Origin: Salinimicrobium sediminis | GTDB lineage: Bacteria > Bacteroidota > Bacteroidia > Flavobacteriales > Flavobacteriaceae | NCBI RefSeq assembly: GCF_900215295.1 | Contig: NZ_OCMF01000001.1 | Coordinates: 372,001-436,000 of the forward strand | Direction: 5' to 3' | DNA length: 64,000 nt | Part shown: positions 31,757 to 40,848 of the stretch, piece by piece | How the letters are laid out: each line of letters opens with the position of its first letter | Position numbering within the stretch: position 1 is the stretch's first letter | Translations under genes and position numbers: made by a program | The notes under the pieces: model-generated | Databases searched by the model: none | What the model saw: only the letters and a program-made list of their open reading frames with translations | What the model was told of the DNA's origin: nothing

Positions 31757-34393
31757 TTAATTTTCTATTGATATTGCAGAAAGTTTAAAACAAAAATCAG
31801 ATCCTATTCCTTTCCGGCTTTTGATTTCTATGCTGCCCTTGTGCCGCTCTATAATTTCATTAGCCAGATATAAACCAATTCCAAAACCTGAATAGGTTTC
31901 CTCATTGACCCCTCCTATTCTATAGAATCTTTTAAATATTTTTCGGTGATATTCTTCATCAATGCCTATACCTTTATCCCTAACACTTACTCCCACCTTT
32001 TTTGTCCCTGCCGCTACGATATGTATTTCTATATCCCGGTTTTCGGGAGAATACTTGATAGCATTGGTTATAAAATTGATTAAAACCTGCCCTATTCTAT
32101 CCCTGTCGGCATTTACCTCTGCACGACACTCATGAAAAATTCTTATTTGATGCTGGGTATTGGTAAGTTGAATATCCTGTACAGTTTGTTCTACCAGTTC
32201 ATTGATACCGAATACACTTGTCCTTAATTCCAGTTTATTCTCTTCAAGTCTGGAAAGATCTAACATTTCAGAAATGAGCCTGGTCAATCTTACCACCTGA
32301 TTATCTATTCGCTCCAGGGAAGGCTTGAGAGGAATACCTGCGGGAATTTTATCCTCCACCATCTTTAACATACTTAAGAGTAGCTGTACATAACCTTTAA
32401 TGGAAGTTACTGGGGTCTTTAGTTCATGACTTACCATTTTTAGGAAATCTCCTTTTCTTTTTTCTTCTTCCTTAAGGCGCTGGATTTCGGTATTGGTACT
32501 AATCCACATTTTGATCTCCCCCTGTTCATCCTTCACTGCTTCGGCCCGGTTTAAGTGCCACAGATATTTTCCGGTTTTATTTTTTATTCTTACTTCTGTT
32601 TCAAATCCTGCTCCTATTTCTAAAGATTCCTGCCAGTGTGTCTGAATCTGGTTTCGGTCTTCAGGATGGAGCAACTCTTTCCAGCCGGAATATTTTAATT
32701 GTTCTCTTGAGAGCCCCGTGTAATCCAGCCAATTTTTATTAAAGTAGATCGCCTCCCCCTTTGCGTTGGTGTTCATTACTTTTTCGGGCATAAGATTGGC
32801 AAGTAATCTAAAATGCTCCTCCCTTTCCTTTAATAAATTACGGGATTTGACCATGTCCGAAACATCTACGGCCATATTAAGGATACCATAGATATTACCC
32901 TGCCCGTCACGCAGGGGCTTATAGGTGAAATTAAAAAAGCCGGTCTCCATTTTGCCATTTCGCATGAGATCTACCCGATCTTCTTCTCCCCAATAGGTTT
33001 CCCCGGTGTCGAATACATTCTCCAACAATTCATGGAAAGGTTGTCCTTCCAATTCCGGCAGAGCTTCCCTAAGGGTAGTTCCCACTACAGAACGATCTTT
33101 TCCCCATACTTCAATCATTGCATCATTGGCAAACTCAATTTTCATTTCCTTGCCATAATAAATTGCTGTGGCGACAGTGGCCTCTTCGACAATAGAACGG
33201 GTACGATGTTCTTTTTCAATGATCACCTGTTCCTTTATCTTGTCCTCATGCACATCGATGACACTTCCAATAAGACCCTGAAATTCCCCATTTGATCCGT
33301 ATTTTGGTCTTCCTCTATCAATGACCCACCGGTATTCCCCCTCTTTGGTCTTAAGGCGGTAAGAAACATTGAATTCTTTTTGTTCCCGGTGCGCTTTTTC
33401 AAATTCCTCCAGAGTTTTATGATAATCCTCGGCATGTACCGCCCTCAACCATCCTGCTCCTAAAGATTCATCCAGCTCCTGCCCGGTATAATTATACCAG
33501 TTTTTATTAAGATAAAATCCCTCTCCATTTTGATTTGTAATCCAGATAATCACCGGCACAGTATCTATCCAATTGCGAAGCTCCTTCTCACTTTCCTCAA
33601 TTTTTTTACGATTGAGGACTTTTTCGGTTACATCTACTGCATGAACAAAAATCCCGTTAACCTTTCCGGATGAATCATGCATAGGCTGATAGACAAAATC
33701 CAGATAGATTTTTTGATCGGACGAGTTACTTCCTTCGAGTTTTAAAGAAATCTCTTCTCCAACAAAGGGTTTGCCCGATTGATAGACATTATCTAACATG
33801 GTGATAAACCCCTGGTTTTCCACTTCAGGCAGGGCATCTTGCACTTTTTTTCCAATAATGTCCCTGTAGCTCAGCAACTGCAGATACTTTTCATTGGCAA
33901 TTTCAAAAATATGTTCGGGACCTTTTAAAATACAAATGAATGCAGGGGCTTCGGAAAGAATTTCGTTGAGAAGTTTTCTATAGGTGATCTCACTACCCGT
34001 TTCTTTGGCAGTAGAGAAAGAAAGCAGAAAAAGGTCATCTCCTCCTACCGGAATATCAATTTTTTTCCCACTAATGCTAATCGGTATCTGTTCCTTAAGT
34101 GCAGAGGGCAGCAGTAGATAAAATTGCGGCATCGCCTCTGGTGAGCTCTTTAGGCGGGATATAAATTCCCTTAGTTGCGGACTATCCCAAAGCTTATCCT
34201 CAAAAAAAAGAAGATTTTCCCCTAAAACCATTTTTCTTTTGAACCCAAACCGGGAGTAGAATTCCTGATTTGCTGCTTTAACAGTTCCTTCCGGGTCTAT
34301 CACGAGGACTGGGTGCGGAAGAGCATCTATTATAGAAGAGGCAAACTTTATATTATCAGGATTTTCCGTGTGCGGCACCTGGGAGTGATTCAT
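31757..34393 (-). CDS. Multi-PAS sensor histidine kinase
   Basis: 878 residues with no clear membrane helix, so probably cytosolic. About five PAS units are visible: one near 20-130, then units with FICILKGPEHIFEIANEKYL, VIIWITNQNGEGFYLNKNWY, TAIYYGKEMKIEFANDAMIE and LMPEKVMNTNAKGEAIYFNKNW. PAC-like ends (GKVNGIFVHAVDVTE, GLIGSVIDVHEDK) separate them. The HisKA site is FLKMVSHELKTPVTS (His near 656). The ATPase domain has VLINFITNAIKYSP, VRDKGIGIDEEYHRKIF and GFGIGLYLANEI. It should phosphorylate the adjacent receiver; the signal is unknown. Confidence 0.95.
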   Translation of the reverse strand: MNHSQVPHTENPDNIKFASSIIDALPHPVLVIDPEGTVKAANQEFYSRFGFKRKMVLGENLLFFEDKLWDSPQLREFISRLKSSPEAMPQFYLLLPSALKEQIPISISGKKIDIPVGGDDLFLLSFSTAKETGSEITYRKLLNEILSEAPAFICILKGPEHIFEIANEKYLQLLSYRDIIGKKVQDALPEVENQGFITMLDNVYQSGKPFVGEEISLKLEGSNSSDQKIYLDFVYQPMHDSSGKVNGIFVHAVDVTEKVLNRKKIEESEKELRNWIDTVPVIIWITNQNGEGFYLNKNWYNYTGQELDESLGAGWLRAVHAEDYHKTLEEFEKAHREQKEFNVSYRLKTKEGEYRWVIDRGRPKYGSNGEFQGLIGSVIDVHEDKIKEQVIIEKEHRTRSIVEEATVATAIYYGKEMKIEFANDAMIEVWGKDRSVVGTTLREALPELEGQPFHELLENVFDTGETYWGEEDRVDLMRNGKMETGFFNFTYKPLRDGQGNIYGILNMAVDVSDMVKSRNLLKEREEHFRLLANLMPEKVMNTNAKGEAIYFNKNWLDYTGLSREQLKYSGWKELLHPEDRNQIQTHWQESLEIGAGFETEVRIKNKTGKYLWHLNRAEAVKDEQGEIKMWISTNTEIQRLKEEEKRKGDFLKMVSHELKTPVTSIKGYVQLLLSMLKMVEDKIPAGIPLKPSLERIDNQVVRLTRLISEMLDLSRLEENKLELRTSVFGINELVEQTVQDIQLTNTQHQIRIFHECRAEVNADRDRIGQVLINFITNAIKYSPENRDIEIHIVAAGTKKVGVSVRDKGIGIDEEYHRKIFKRFYRIGGVNEETYSGFGIGLYLANEIIERHKGSIEIKSRKGIGSDFCFKLSAISIEN

Positions 34394-34508
34394 TAATTGG
34401 AATTAGTAAGGGAAAAAGCTAAAATACTTTTTTATAAATCCCTTTTTCTAAAAGAAATCAAAAAATTACTCCCTTTTTCCCTTTGGTAAATAAGTTACTT
34501 TAAATCAT

Positions 34509-34601
34509 TCAGGCCGTGTAGCGCAGGACGATATATACAGCAAGGACCACGCTTAGGATGAGCACTAAAGTTCGCCAGTATTTATAAGATTGGTCGAGCA
34601 T
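34509..34601 (-). CDS. Possible 30-residue single-helix membrane protein
   Basis: An ATG frame of 30 codons encoding M-L-D-Q-S-Y-K-Y-W-R-T, then a hydrophobic helix LVLILSVVLAVYIVL and RYTA. The polar start, single helix of about 15-18 residues and basic end are typical of very small inner-membrane proteins. It lies in a 550-bp gap between the kinase gene and the mobile element boundary. The rest of this gap is A/T-rich and holds a terminator and the left att site. Evidence is composition only. Confidence 0.4.
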   Translation of the reverse strand: MLDQSYKYWRTLVLILSVVLAVYIVLRYTA

Positions 34602-34681
34602 ATCAGAATTTTAAACAGAGTAAATTAGCAGATGAAAACGGGAATAGCTATGGGGGAAAACCCGTAATTTTTCAGAACAAA

Positions 34682-34714
34682 AAACCCTCTAAATCAATAA
34701 GATAAAGAGGGTTT
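34682..34714 (-). terminator. Original tRNA-Leu terminator, now cut off by the element
   Basis: 9-bp stem AAACCCTCT/AGAGGGTTT directly outside the left att copy, with an A-rich left side. Read on the minus strand it would lie just after the tRNA-Leu 3' end before the element inserted. Confidence 0.6.
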
Positions 34715-34716
34715 CT

Positions 34717-34731
34717 GTACTCGGAGCGGGA
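34717..34731. repeat. attL, 15-bp copy of the tRNA-Leu 3' end
   Basis: GTACTCGGAGCGGGA is identical to the right copy within tRNA-Leu. The following bases diverge at once. Confidence 0.8.
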
Positions 34732-34860
34732 GCGGAAACCATCATTTTTAACTATTTTATCAACCCCTATAAAACCTACATAAACCTGCAGTTTTATTAA
34801 ACACCTCAACAATATCAATAGGTTACAAAGATATTAATAGAATAGAATAAAATAGAATAG

Positions 34861-34893
34861 TGTTCAGAAGATGTTCGGAAGATGTTCGGAAGA
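34861..34893. repeat. Three tandem 11-mers, candidate integrase arm sites (left)
   Basis: TGTTCAGAAGA followed by two exact TGTTCGGAAGA. The same 11-mer occurs twice near the right end of the element. Their place beside the integrase gene, and between att core and int, suggests arm-type binding sites or an integrase operator. Confidence 0.6.
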
Positions 34894-34911
34894 TCAAAAA
34901 AAGTTGTAATT

Positions 34912-34919
34912 TAGTTTTG
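34912..34919 (+). promoter_or_regulatory. -7 element of the integrase gene
   Basis: TAGTTTTG, 25 bases before the ATG and 18 bases after the 11-mer repeats, so proteins bound there could block transcription. Confidence 0.45.
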
Positions 34920-34944
34920 TTCAAATGTTCAAATACTTCTAATT

Positions 34945-36246
34945 ATGGCAACAGTTATTTACAGAATACGCGGAAAATCTTCTATTTATATTTCCTTAAC
35001 CATGGGCAGGGGCATTAAATTAGAAACTAATACAGGTTTTAATGTAAACCCCAGAGACTGGAGCAAGATTACCAGTAAACCAAAACAAAATTCTGAAACC
35101 AATAAAAAAACCTTTGCAGCCTTATCAAAATTAGAAACCTTTATATATGATGAGGTTAACAACGCACAGGGGCAAGGGCAGTTAATAGACTTATTTTGGT
35201 TAAAGGATAACATAAATAAATGTTTTAACCGGGTTAAGAAAACCGACCAAAATTTAATGGTTAATCATATTCAGTACATTATTGACAATGCCAATACAAA
35301 GAAAATTAAAGGCAGTAATAAAGTCGGACTATCCCAAAACCGGGTTACAGGTTATAAGACCTTTAAAAAGGTTGTTGAGGAATATCAAAAGGAATTAAAA
35401 AAGAAGATCCATTTCCATGATATTAATAAACCCTTTGTTGACCGTTTTACAAATTGGTTAATGAAGAAAAAGAACTATTCTACAAATTACGCGGGCAAGA
35501 TTTTAGACAACCTTAAAACCGTTTGTTTAGATGCCGAAAAACTGGAAATAAAAGTTAACCCTTATGCAAAGCAAATAACAGGGTTTAAAGAGCAAAACAG
35601 CGAAAGATTAATAGTTACCTTATCTTTTGAAGAATTGGAGCAAATACGAACCGCAAATCTAGAAACCGAAGCACAGGAAAACGCGCGCAAATGGTTGTTA
35701 TTAGGTTGTGAAATAGGACAAAGAGCAGGCGACTTGTTGAGGTTAACCCCGGACAATTTACGATACAAAGGAAACCGCATTTATATTGATATTGAACAAC
35801 AGAAAACAGGTAAAGCCGTAACAGTCGGAATTATTGGACCGCACGTTATTGAAATTGTAGAAAATAACTTTCCGTACCCGATCTCACAACAGAAGTTAAA
35901 CAAACATATAAAACAGGTATGTAAACTTGCCAAATTAGAGGAAAAAATAGAGGGCAAGAAGTTTGACAAAAAGACCGGGCGCAAAAAAACAGATACTTAT
36001 TTCAAATGGCAATTAATAACCTCTCACACCTTTAGAAGATCATTTGCAACCAATTATTACAAGAAGATACCAACAGCCGTTTTAATTGGTATTACGGGGC
36101 ACTCTAAAGAAAGTATGTTTTTAGAATATATCAACAGGCGCGAAGATAAAGACTTAAATGCCGATCTCTTTATGCAGTTTTATGAAACCATACACCAAGA
36201 CAAAGAACCGCAGTTAAAAGTTATTAAAAACGCGTCAAACCAATAA
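34945..36246 (+). CDS. Tyrosine recombinase / integrase of the mobile element
   Basis: 433 residues in the usual three parts. An N-terminal arm-binding domain (YRIRGKSSIYISLTMGRGIK) is followed by the SAM-like core-binding domain (HDINKPFVDRFTNWLMKKK). The catalytic domain has the first arginine in GCEIGQRAGDLLRL (about 262), lysine in IEQQKTGK, the HxxR box SHTFRRSFAT (about 358-367), the second histidine in GITGHSKES and the tyrosine in MFLEYINR (about 395). All catalytic residues are present, so it should be active. It acts on the att core in tRNA-Leu; arm-type repeats precede it and a terminator follows. Confidence 0.95.
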   Translation: MATVIYRIRGKSSIYISLTMGRGIKLETNTGFNVNPRDWSKITSKPKQNSETNKKTFAALSKLETFIYDEVNNAQGQGQLIDLFWLKDNINKCFNRVKKTDQNLMVNHIQYIIDNANTKKIKGSNKVGLSQNRVTGYKTFKKVVEEYQKELKKKIHFHDINKPFVDRFTNWLMKKKNYSTNYAGKILDNLKTVCLDAEKLEIKVNPYAKQITGFKEQNSERLIVTLSFEELEQIRTANLETEAQENARKWLLLGCEIGQRAGDLLRLTPDNLRYKGNRIYIDIEQQKTGKAVTVGIIGPHVIEIVENNFPYPISQQKLNKHIKQVCKLAKLEEKIEGKKFDKKTGRKKTDTYFKWQLITSHTFRRSFATNYYKKIPTAVLIGITGHSKESMFLEYINRREDKDLNADLFMQFYETIHQDKEPQLKVIKNASNQ

Positions 36247-36260
36247 ATAAACACCTCAAC

Positions 36261-36296
36261 ACCCATTGCACCTGGCAAGGGGGTTTTTTATTTTAT
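36261..36296 (+). terminator. Terminator of the integrase gene
   Basis: Stem of CCC and TTGC paired with GCAA and GGG around one mismatch, followed by a T-rich run. Confidence 0.65.
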
Positions 36297-36328
36297 ATTA
36301 GCAATGGCAACGTATAAAAATTGTTTAA

Positions 36329-37108
36329 ATGGTATATAGACCACCCCACATTGTTTTCGACAGGTTACATATCATGGCCCAAATAATAGCAAGTGAAATT
36401 GAGATTAAAATCAGCAGTAAAGCGGATAATCTACGCCTTAATTATGCTTTGCGAAAAAAGGAGCAAGACAAAGATCAGTTTACTTCAGAGAAATTAAAAA
36501 AGGTAAGAAAACAACTGGGAAAATATGAAGGCGATATTGCATTGTACTTGCGGGAAATGGTAATAGACAAAAACAATTCTTTAGATGATATTGAAGAAGA
36601 TGAAAGAATAGAAAGGCTTTGCTATAATTTTTTAGACTCACTTTTTTGGCCAGAAGATTTAATTAAGTTAGACCCTAAACTGCTGGAGAATGAGGACTAC
36701 ACATGGGATTCCAGAATAGAAGGAAATCAAGATAAAATCAATAAAATTGAAGTCTTTATAGAAGCGATGGCACTTGCAGGTCTCTATGTTGATCTTCAAT
36801 CATTAGAAGGAGTTGGAGTCCATGAAGAAGATAAAAGGATAGATTTCAAACCATTGCCTTCAAACCAAAGCCTTCTCTTCAATGGCAAAAAACTCAACCT
36901 GACAGAACGGATTTTAATTGCAAATAAAGTCTTAGATTTTGAAACCAAAATAAGAACGTTGAACATTTCTGATACTGAAAAATATCAGTTAATGTCCTAC
37001 GTACTAGGAAATGATGTTAGTAACGTGCGCAATGTAATTAATGGCACGCGACCTAACAAGGTTAGAGAAAACGAAATAAATTCTTACCTAAAAGATTTAA
37101 TGAAATAA
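36329..37108 (+). CDS. Hypothetical element protein, 259 residues
   Basis: No family recognised. Mostly helical and charged. The C-terminal third (LTERILIANKVLDFETKI, YQLMSYVLGNDVSNVRNVINGT) is reminiscent of small regulatory proteins found beside integrases of Bacteroidota elements, but this is a loose impression. A second methionine at residue 16 (MAQIIASEIEIKIS) is an equally good start. It lies between integrase and the HTH gene, where regulators commonly occur. A hairpin with GTGCAAA/TTTGCAC arms follows the stop. Confidence 0.55.
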   Translation: MVYRPPHIVFDRLHIMAQIIASEIEIKISSKADNLRLNYALRKKEQDKDQFTSEKLKKVRKQLGKYEGDIALYLREMVIDKNNSLDDIEEDERIERLCYNFLDSLFWPEDLIKLDPKLLENEDYTWDSRIEGNQDKINKIEVFIEAMALAGLYVDLQSLEGVGVHEEDKRIDFKPLPSNQSLLFNGKKLNLTERILIANKVLDFETKIRTLNISDTEKYQLMSYVLGNDVSNVRNVINGTRPNKVRENEINSYLKDLMK

Positions 37109-37198
37109 AGTTTGTGCAAAGTTGGTTTTGCACATCTTTTACACACTCCTCTTTCTGACGATATCATTGCACTGTATTAATCTATAAAACAGTTTGCA

Positions 37199-37474
37199 AT
37201 GAGCAACGTAACACAACTTCACAACGCAACCCCAGAGCAATTAACAGATGCAATTCTTCAAGGGGTAAAACAGCAATTAGAAGAATTAAAAAAGCAATAT
37301 AAACCTAAAGAGCCGGAAGAGTATCTAAGCCGTTCAGAGGTTGCAAAATTGCTTAAAGTTGACATTTCCACGATTCACAACTGGGGTAAAGCCGGAAAAC
37401 TCAAAAGGCACGGTTTAGGAAACCGCATATACTACAAACGTTCGGAAGTAGAACAGGCAATCCAAGAACTCTAA
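37199..37474 (+). CDS. MerR-like helix-turn-helix protein (excisionase family)
   Basis: 91 residues. The C-terminal half is a clear HTH_17 domain: YLSRSEVAKLLKVDISTIHNW, the wing GKAGKLKRHGLGNRIYYKRSEVEQAI. The N-terminal half is a short helical region. Such proteins serve as excisionases or as switches for replication genes in Bacteroidota elements. The next gene starts 11 bases later, so they form one unit. Confidence 0.85.
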   Translation: MSNVTQLHNATPEQLTDAILQGVKQQLEELKKQYKPKEPEEYLSRSEVAKLLKVDISTIHNWGKAGKLKRHGLGNRIYYKRSEVEQAIQEL

Positions 37475-37485
37475 ACTCCGGACAA

Positions 37486-37878
37486 ATGACAGTAGCACCC
37501 CCAACAGTATATAAATACAAGGAAATTAACGTGGGTAAATATGCCACCGTTAAACATTACGAACTTCAGGAGGTTTTAAATGGAAGTAATCTACTTTCCA
37601 ACAAGATCAATATAAGTAAAAGCCGAGATTTTGCGAGAAGCAGACCCGATTACTGGTTATATCTGAGAGAAGACAACAAGTGGAAGAAACCGGCAGTTAC
37701 GGGACTGTTCAAAACCTCTAAACCACTCGTATACAAAGGCGACCAGCATGATAAAAAGAACTTAATGTTATTTTCGTTCTCGAAAAATGCAGAAGAGGTT
37801 ATCATTCATTACTTCCCAGATTTCTTTACTGCCGATTTAACACACGTTCTACCACTCATAGTACAAGATTCTAAATAA
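37486..37878 (+). CDS. Hypothetical element protein, 130 residues
   Basis: No family recognised. A soluble, basic protein (SRDFARSRPDYWLYLREDNKWKK segment rich in Arg and aromatic residues). Co-directional with the HTH gene and closed by a hairpin; the replication initiator gene follows. Could be an accessory replication or single-strand-binding-like factor, as small genes next to RstA-type initiators often are, but nothing in the sequence proves it. Confidence 0.55.
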   Translation: MTVAPPTVYKYKEINVGKYATVKHYELQEVLNGSNLLSNKINISKSRDFARSRPDYWLYLREDNKWKKPAVTGLFKTSKPLVYKGDQHDKKNLMLFSFSKNAEEVIIHYFPDFFTADLTHVLPLIVQDSK

Positions 37879-37882
37879 CCAA

Positions 37883-37907
37883 AAAGAGGGGCGCATAGCC
37901 CCTCTTT
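37883..37907 (+). terminator. Terminator-like hairpin before the replication gene
   Basis: 10-bp stem AAAGAGGGGC/GCCCCTCTTT, 5-base loop. Only three T remain after pairing, so its strength is uncertain. Confidence 0.6.
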
Positions 37908-37970
37908 AAGTGTTCAAATGTTGCGATAATACGGCAACGCATACCTCAACACCCAAATATAAATAATAAA

Positions 37971-39209
37971 TTGATTGATTTTATAAAATATGATCTTTTA
38001 GGAATTGCACCCGATCACCTGGAGCAAAACATTCTATTAGATTTTCATTATAAAGTTAACAGCAAAACAGGGGAATTAGGGAAGTATAAAAATGCATACT
38101 TCAGAGGTTTAGAATTTAAAATATTTGAAGCAACAACCGCACACCCGGAGCAAAGAATAACAGTTGAAGGAAGTTTCCATAAATACTGGAATAAAGGCGC
38201 GCACAATTTTAATGACTTTGGAATAGTCGAGGTTAAACAAGTCTTAGCCGATCTTCAGAAGAAATTTAATATTAAACCTGAAAATTGCATTTTAAGACAG
38301 TTAGAAATCGGGGTTAATATAAAACCACCTGGAAAGACAAAAAGCATATTAAAACAATGCCTATTACACAAAACTGACCGTCTAAAATGGATCTTCACCA
38401 AAGATGAGGGTAATTATATTCAAGCAAGACACCAAAGACATATTTTAAAAATCTACGACAAGAAAACTCACTACATCAAAAAAGGTTTTAAAATAGAAGA
38501 TGAGGTTATGAGAGTCGAAATAAAATATTTGAAGATGCACGATTTGAACAAGAAAGGCATTAGGACTCTTGCCGATCTTCTTAAATACGGTTTAGAAAAT
38601 TTCACTCCAGAACTTTTAAAGCAATGGCAGAACGTTATATTTTATGATTTTAAAGCCTTACAGGGCACTAAATATGAAAACCTATATAGCAATCCAAATT
38701 ACTGGGAAAACTTGCCGTACGAAAGCCTAAAATATCACAGGGCAAATCTCAACAGATTAACCCAATCACACCCGGATAACTATAAATGCAGAATAGCAGA
38801 ATTAATAAAAACAAAAGCCGATTTATTAAATAAAGAAACTACCGAAATTAACCCTTTACATATAGAGTTAGAATCGGTAGTTAGCACCTCTCAAGAAATC
38901 AACCTCAATAGGAAAGTTTGTAAAGTCACAGGGTTGAACATTTCCATGCAAAAAGAGGAAAGTATTTTGCTCTCACACACAGGTTTGAGATACTATTTCA
39001 AAACCGATCGTAAAGTATATGAACAGGTAAAAAGAAAATATCTCTCAAGACAATGGAGTAAAGAAAACCATGACATCCAAATAAAAGAAATAGCACATAA
39101 TATTAGAAACAGATATAACACTCAAAAGATAAAACGTGAGAAACTTTATATGCCAGGACAACCATTGTTGTTTGATCTTAACACTCTTACCCCCACCTCC
39201 CCAATCTGA
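37971..39209 (+). CDS. Putative replication initiator (phage gpII/X, CTX RstA-like)
   Basis: 412 residues from a TTG start (MIDFIKYDLLGIAPDHLEQN). The pattern matches the filamentous phage/plasmid initiator family in order: an early beta region, VEGSFHKYWNKGAHNFNDF, the fingerprint NCILRQLEIGVNI, then HILKIYDKKTHY and VMRVEIKYLKMHDL, then a leucine-rich helical region with GIRTLADLLKYG. These proteins nick the double-strand origin and start rolling-circle replication. I base this on remembered motif order and could not align it, so the catalytic tyrosine is not assigned. The iteron-like repeats lie 2 kb downstream. Confidence 0.6.
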   Translation: MIDFIKYDLLGIAPDHLEQNILLDFHYKVNSKTGELGKYKNAYFRGLEFKIFEATTAHPEQRITVEGSFHKYWNKGAHNFNDFGIVEVKQVLADLQKKFNIKPENCILRQLEIGVNIKPPGKTKSILKQCLLHKTDRLKWIFTKDEGNYIQARHQRHILKIYDKKTHYIKKGFKIEDEVMRVEIKYLKMHDLNKKGIRTLADLLKYGLENFTPELLKQWQNVIFYDFKALQGTKYENLYSNPNYWENLPYESLKYHRANLNRLTQSHPDNYKCRIAELIKTKADLLNKETTEINPLHIELESVVSTSQEINLNRKVCKVTGLNISMQKEESILLSHTGLRYYFKTDRKVYEQVKRKYLSRQWSKENHDIQIKEIAHNIRNRYNTQKIKREKLYMPGQPLLFDLNTLTPTSPI

Positions 39210-39387
39210 GGGAAATGAAAAAGACATACTACCAGGCACACAAAATTTTCTGAATTTTTAAAACCTTATTTGACCTTTTAAATGTTTATAATGTTTCGAT
39301 TTGACATCTATATATACACAATCCCCTTTGCACACACACTTGTGAGCATTTGTGAAACTAAAAATGACATTAAGAAACATTAAGTTC

Positions 39388-39858
39388 CTACCATTCAGTA
39401 CTTTCTTTTTTCTGTATTTCTTCTTCAAAAGAGGCAATCAAAGCCTCTATTTGTGCTTGGGCCTTTTCTTCATTGTAAAGAGTATACATATTCCCTTTCA
39501 TATACTGGAAAGACTCAGGCGTGACAGTTATTTTACTTGCATTGTCCTTAACTTGAATATTAATAAGAGCATAAGCATCACTCCCCGGACCATACTGGCT
39601 GGGTGCTGTTACAGGACTTAAATAATATTTGCCTGTTATTGTACCTGATTCTTTATCGGTAAATTGAACAACGGATTTCGCATTATTAAATGCCCCTACC
39701 ATCCAATTATTTGCGCGTACGTAGAGATCATCTTTTGAAGCATTCTCTACTGGCACCACCTTTACAATTGGTTCTGAATTAGAGGTTGCAAGTGATCCGC
39801 AACTTTGCAGAATAATTAATACAAAACATAATGGAATAAAAAGTAAAACTCTTTTCAT
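39388..39858 (-). CDS. DUF4468 (TBP-like) lipoprotein
   Basis: 156 residues from MKRVLLFIPLCFVLIILQSCGS; the frame is open upstream, but that part lacks a signal and is not protein-like. A lipobox LQSC is followed by the DUF4468 domain: NASKDDLYVRANNWMVGAF, then SVVQFTDKESGTITGKYYL and ALINIQVKDNASKITVTPESFQY. The fold is TATA-binding-protein-like, and the function is unknown. This is the one clearly opposite-strand gene of the element and may be cargo with its own promoter. Confidence 0.8.
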   Translation of the reverse strand: MKRVLLFIPLCFVLIILQSCGSLATSNSEPIVKVVPVENASKDDLYVRANNWMVGAFNNAKSVVQFTDKESGTITGKYYLSPVTAPSQYGPGSDAYALINIQVKDNASKITVTPESFQYMKGNMYTLYNEEKAQAQIEALIASFEEEIQKKESTEW

Positions 39859-40044
39859 TTTAAATAAAATTAAGTTAGATAATTGTTTAGTGTGAGGAAT
39901 TCTGAGGTAGGGATTTGAATTCCTTTTGAATAAATGTAAGAAATTAAAAGAATAGTAAAAGTAAAGGCAAAAAAAATTATTTAGGTATTTTACTGAATTG
40001 CACCGACATACTGTCATTATCTGGTTTATTATTATCTTCAATAA

Positions 40045-40428
40045 GTGAAAACCTTTTTTTTTATATTATTCTTTGCACCCTATTACCTTTTAGGGCAAGA
40101 GGTATTTTACTCTCCCTTTACACAAACATTTCCTTCGATCTTTAAAAGTGAAATTGAAGATATAAACCGAAAGATTTATTTCGAACCAAATACCATTACC
40201 ATTGCCACAGATACAAAGGAGGGCAAGGAAATTGAAGTTTTAGTTATTCAGTCCACAAACATTATAAATGGCAACCTTGTTTTTTTATGCCAAAACAAGA
40301 GTAATAAAAAGGTTACAATTGCAATACCTGAAGAACAAAAGCAAGTTGAGGTTATAGATTACTATTACCGATCTTCAAAGACAGATGAAGAAATACAGTT
40401 GAGATTTCACGTGGAGCAACTGAAGTAG
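40045..40428 (+). CDS. Secreted hypothetical protein, 127 residues
   Basis: GTG start, signal peptide (MKTFFFILFFAPYYLLGQ), then a beta-rich mature part (EPNTITIATDTKEGKEIEVLV, KKVTIAIPEEQKQVEVIDYY). No family recognised. Six bases separate it from the next gene. It diverges from the DUF4468 lipoprotein; both are envelope proteins. Confidence 0.6.
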   Translation: MKTFFFILFFAPYYLLGQEVFYSPFTQTFPSIFKSEIEDINRKIYFEPNTITIATDTKEGKEIEVLVIQSTNIINGNLVFLCQNKSNKKVTIAIPEEQKQVEVIDYYYRSSKTDEEIQLRFHVEQLK

Positions 40429-40434
40429 ATTTAA

Positions 40435-40848
40435 ATGGATTTATATAATACCCCTTTACTGGAAAAAACCAGAGAAGATAAACAAACAGCACCGACCATT
40501 AAAGAAGCAATTAAAGGAGTTAAATTAGAATTTTATTACACTGGCAAAAGATTTAATAAATATCTAATTGAATTAAACGTATGCTCTTTAATAGAAGATC
40601 ACACAGAAAATTTATTTCTAAGGCATTGCACCTACAGAGGATCTCCGGAGCAATGGAAAGGGGTAATAATTAACCAAGTTAAAAAGCAGTTGCAGGATTT
40701 AGAAGTAGAAGAAGGATTTATAAAAAGTGAAACCCGGTATTTAGAAGTAACTCCAGAGCAGCACCTCGAAAAAGAAAGTTTTGAAAACCTATATAGAATT
40801 CTAATGGTAAAAGTGAATAAGAAAAAAGATGAAAATAACTCTTTATGA
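40435..40848 (+). CDS. Hypothetical element protein, 137 residues
   Basis: No family recognised. Soluble, Lys/Glu-rich, with IKGVKLEFYYTGKRFNKYLI and a C-terminal half that is mostly helical. It lies between two other small genes in one direction; its 3' end overlaps the next start by 20 bases, suggesting translational coupling. Confidence 0.55.
   Translation: MDLYNTPLLEKTREDKQTAPTIKEAIKGVKLEFYYTGKRFNKYLIELNVCSLIEDHTENLFLRHCTYRGSPEQWKGVIINQVKKQLQDLEVEEGFIKSETRYLEVTPEQHLEKESFENLYRILMVKVNKKKDENNSL

Noticed and set aside
39388-40041. Full 217-codon version of the DUF4468 gene
   Set aside because: The first 61 codons are not protein-like; the lipoprotein signal begins at codon 62.
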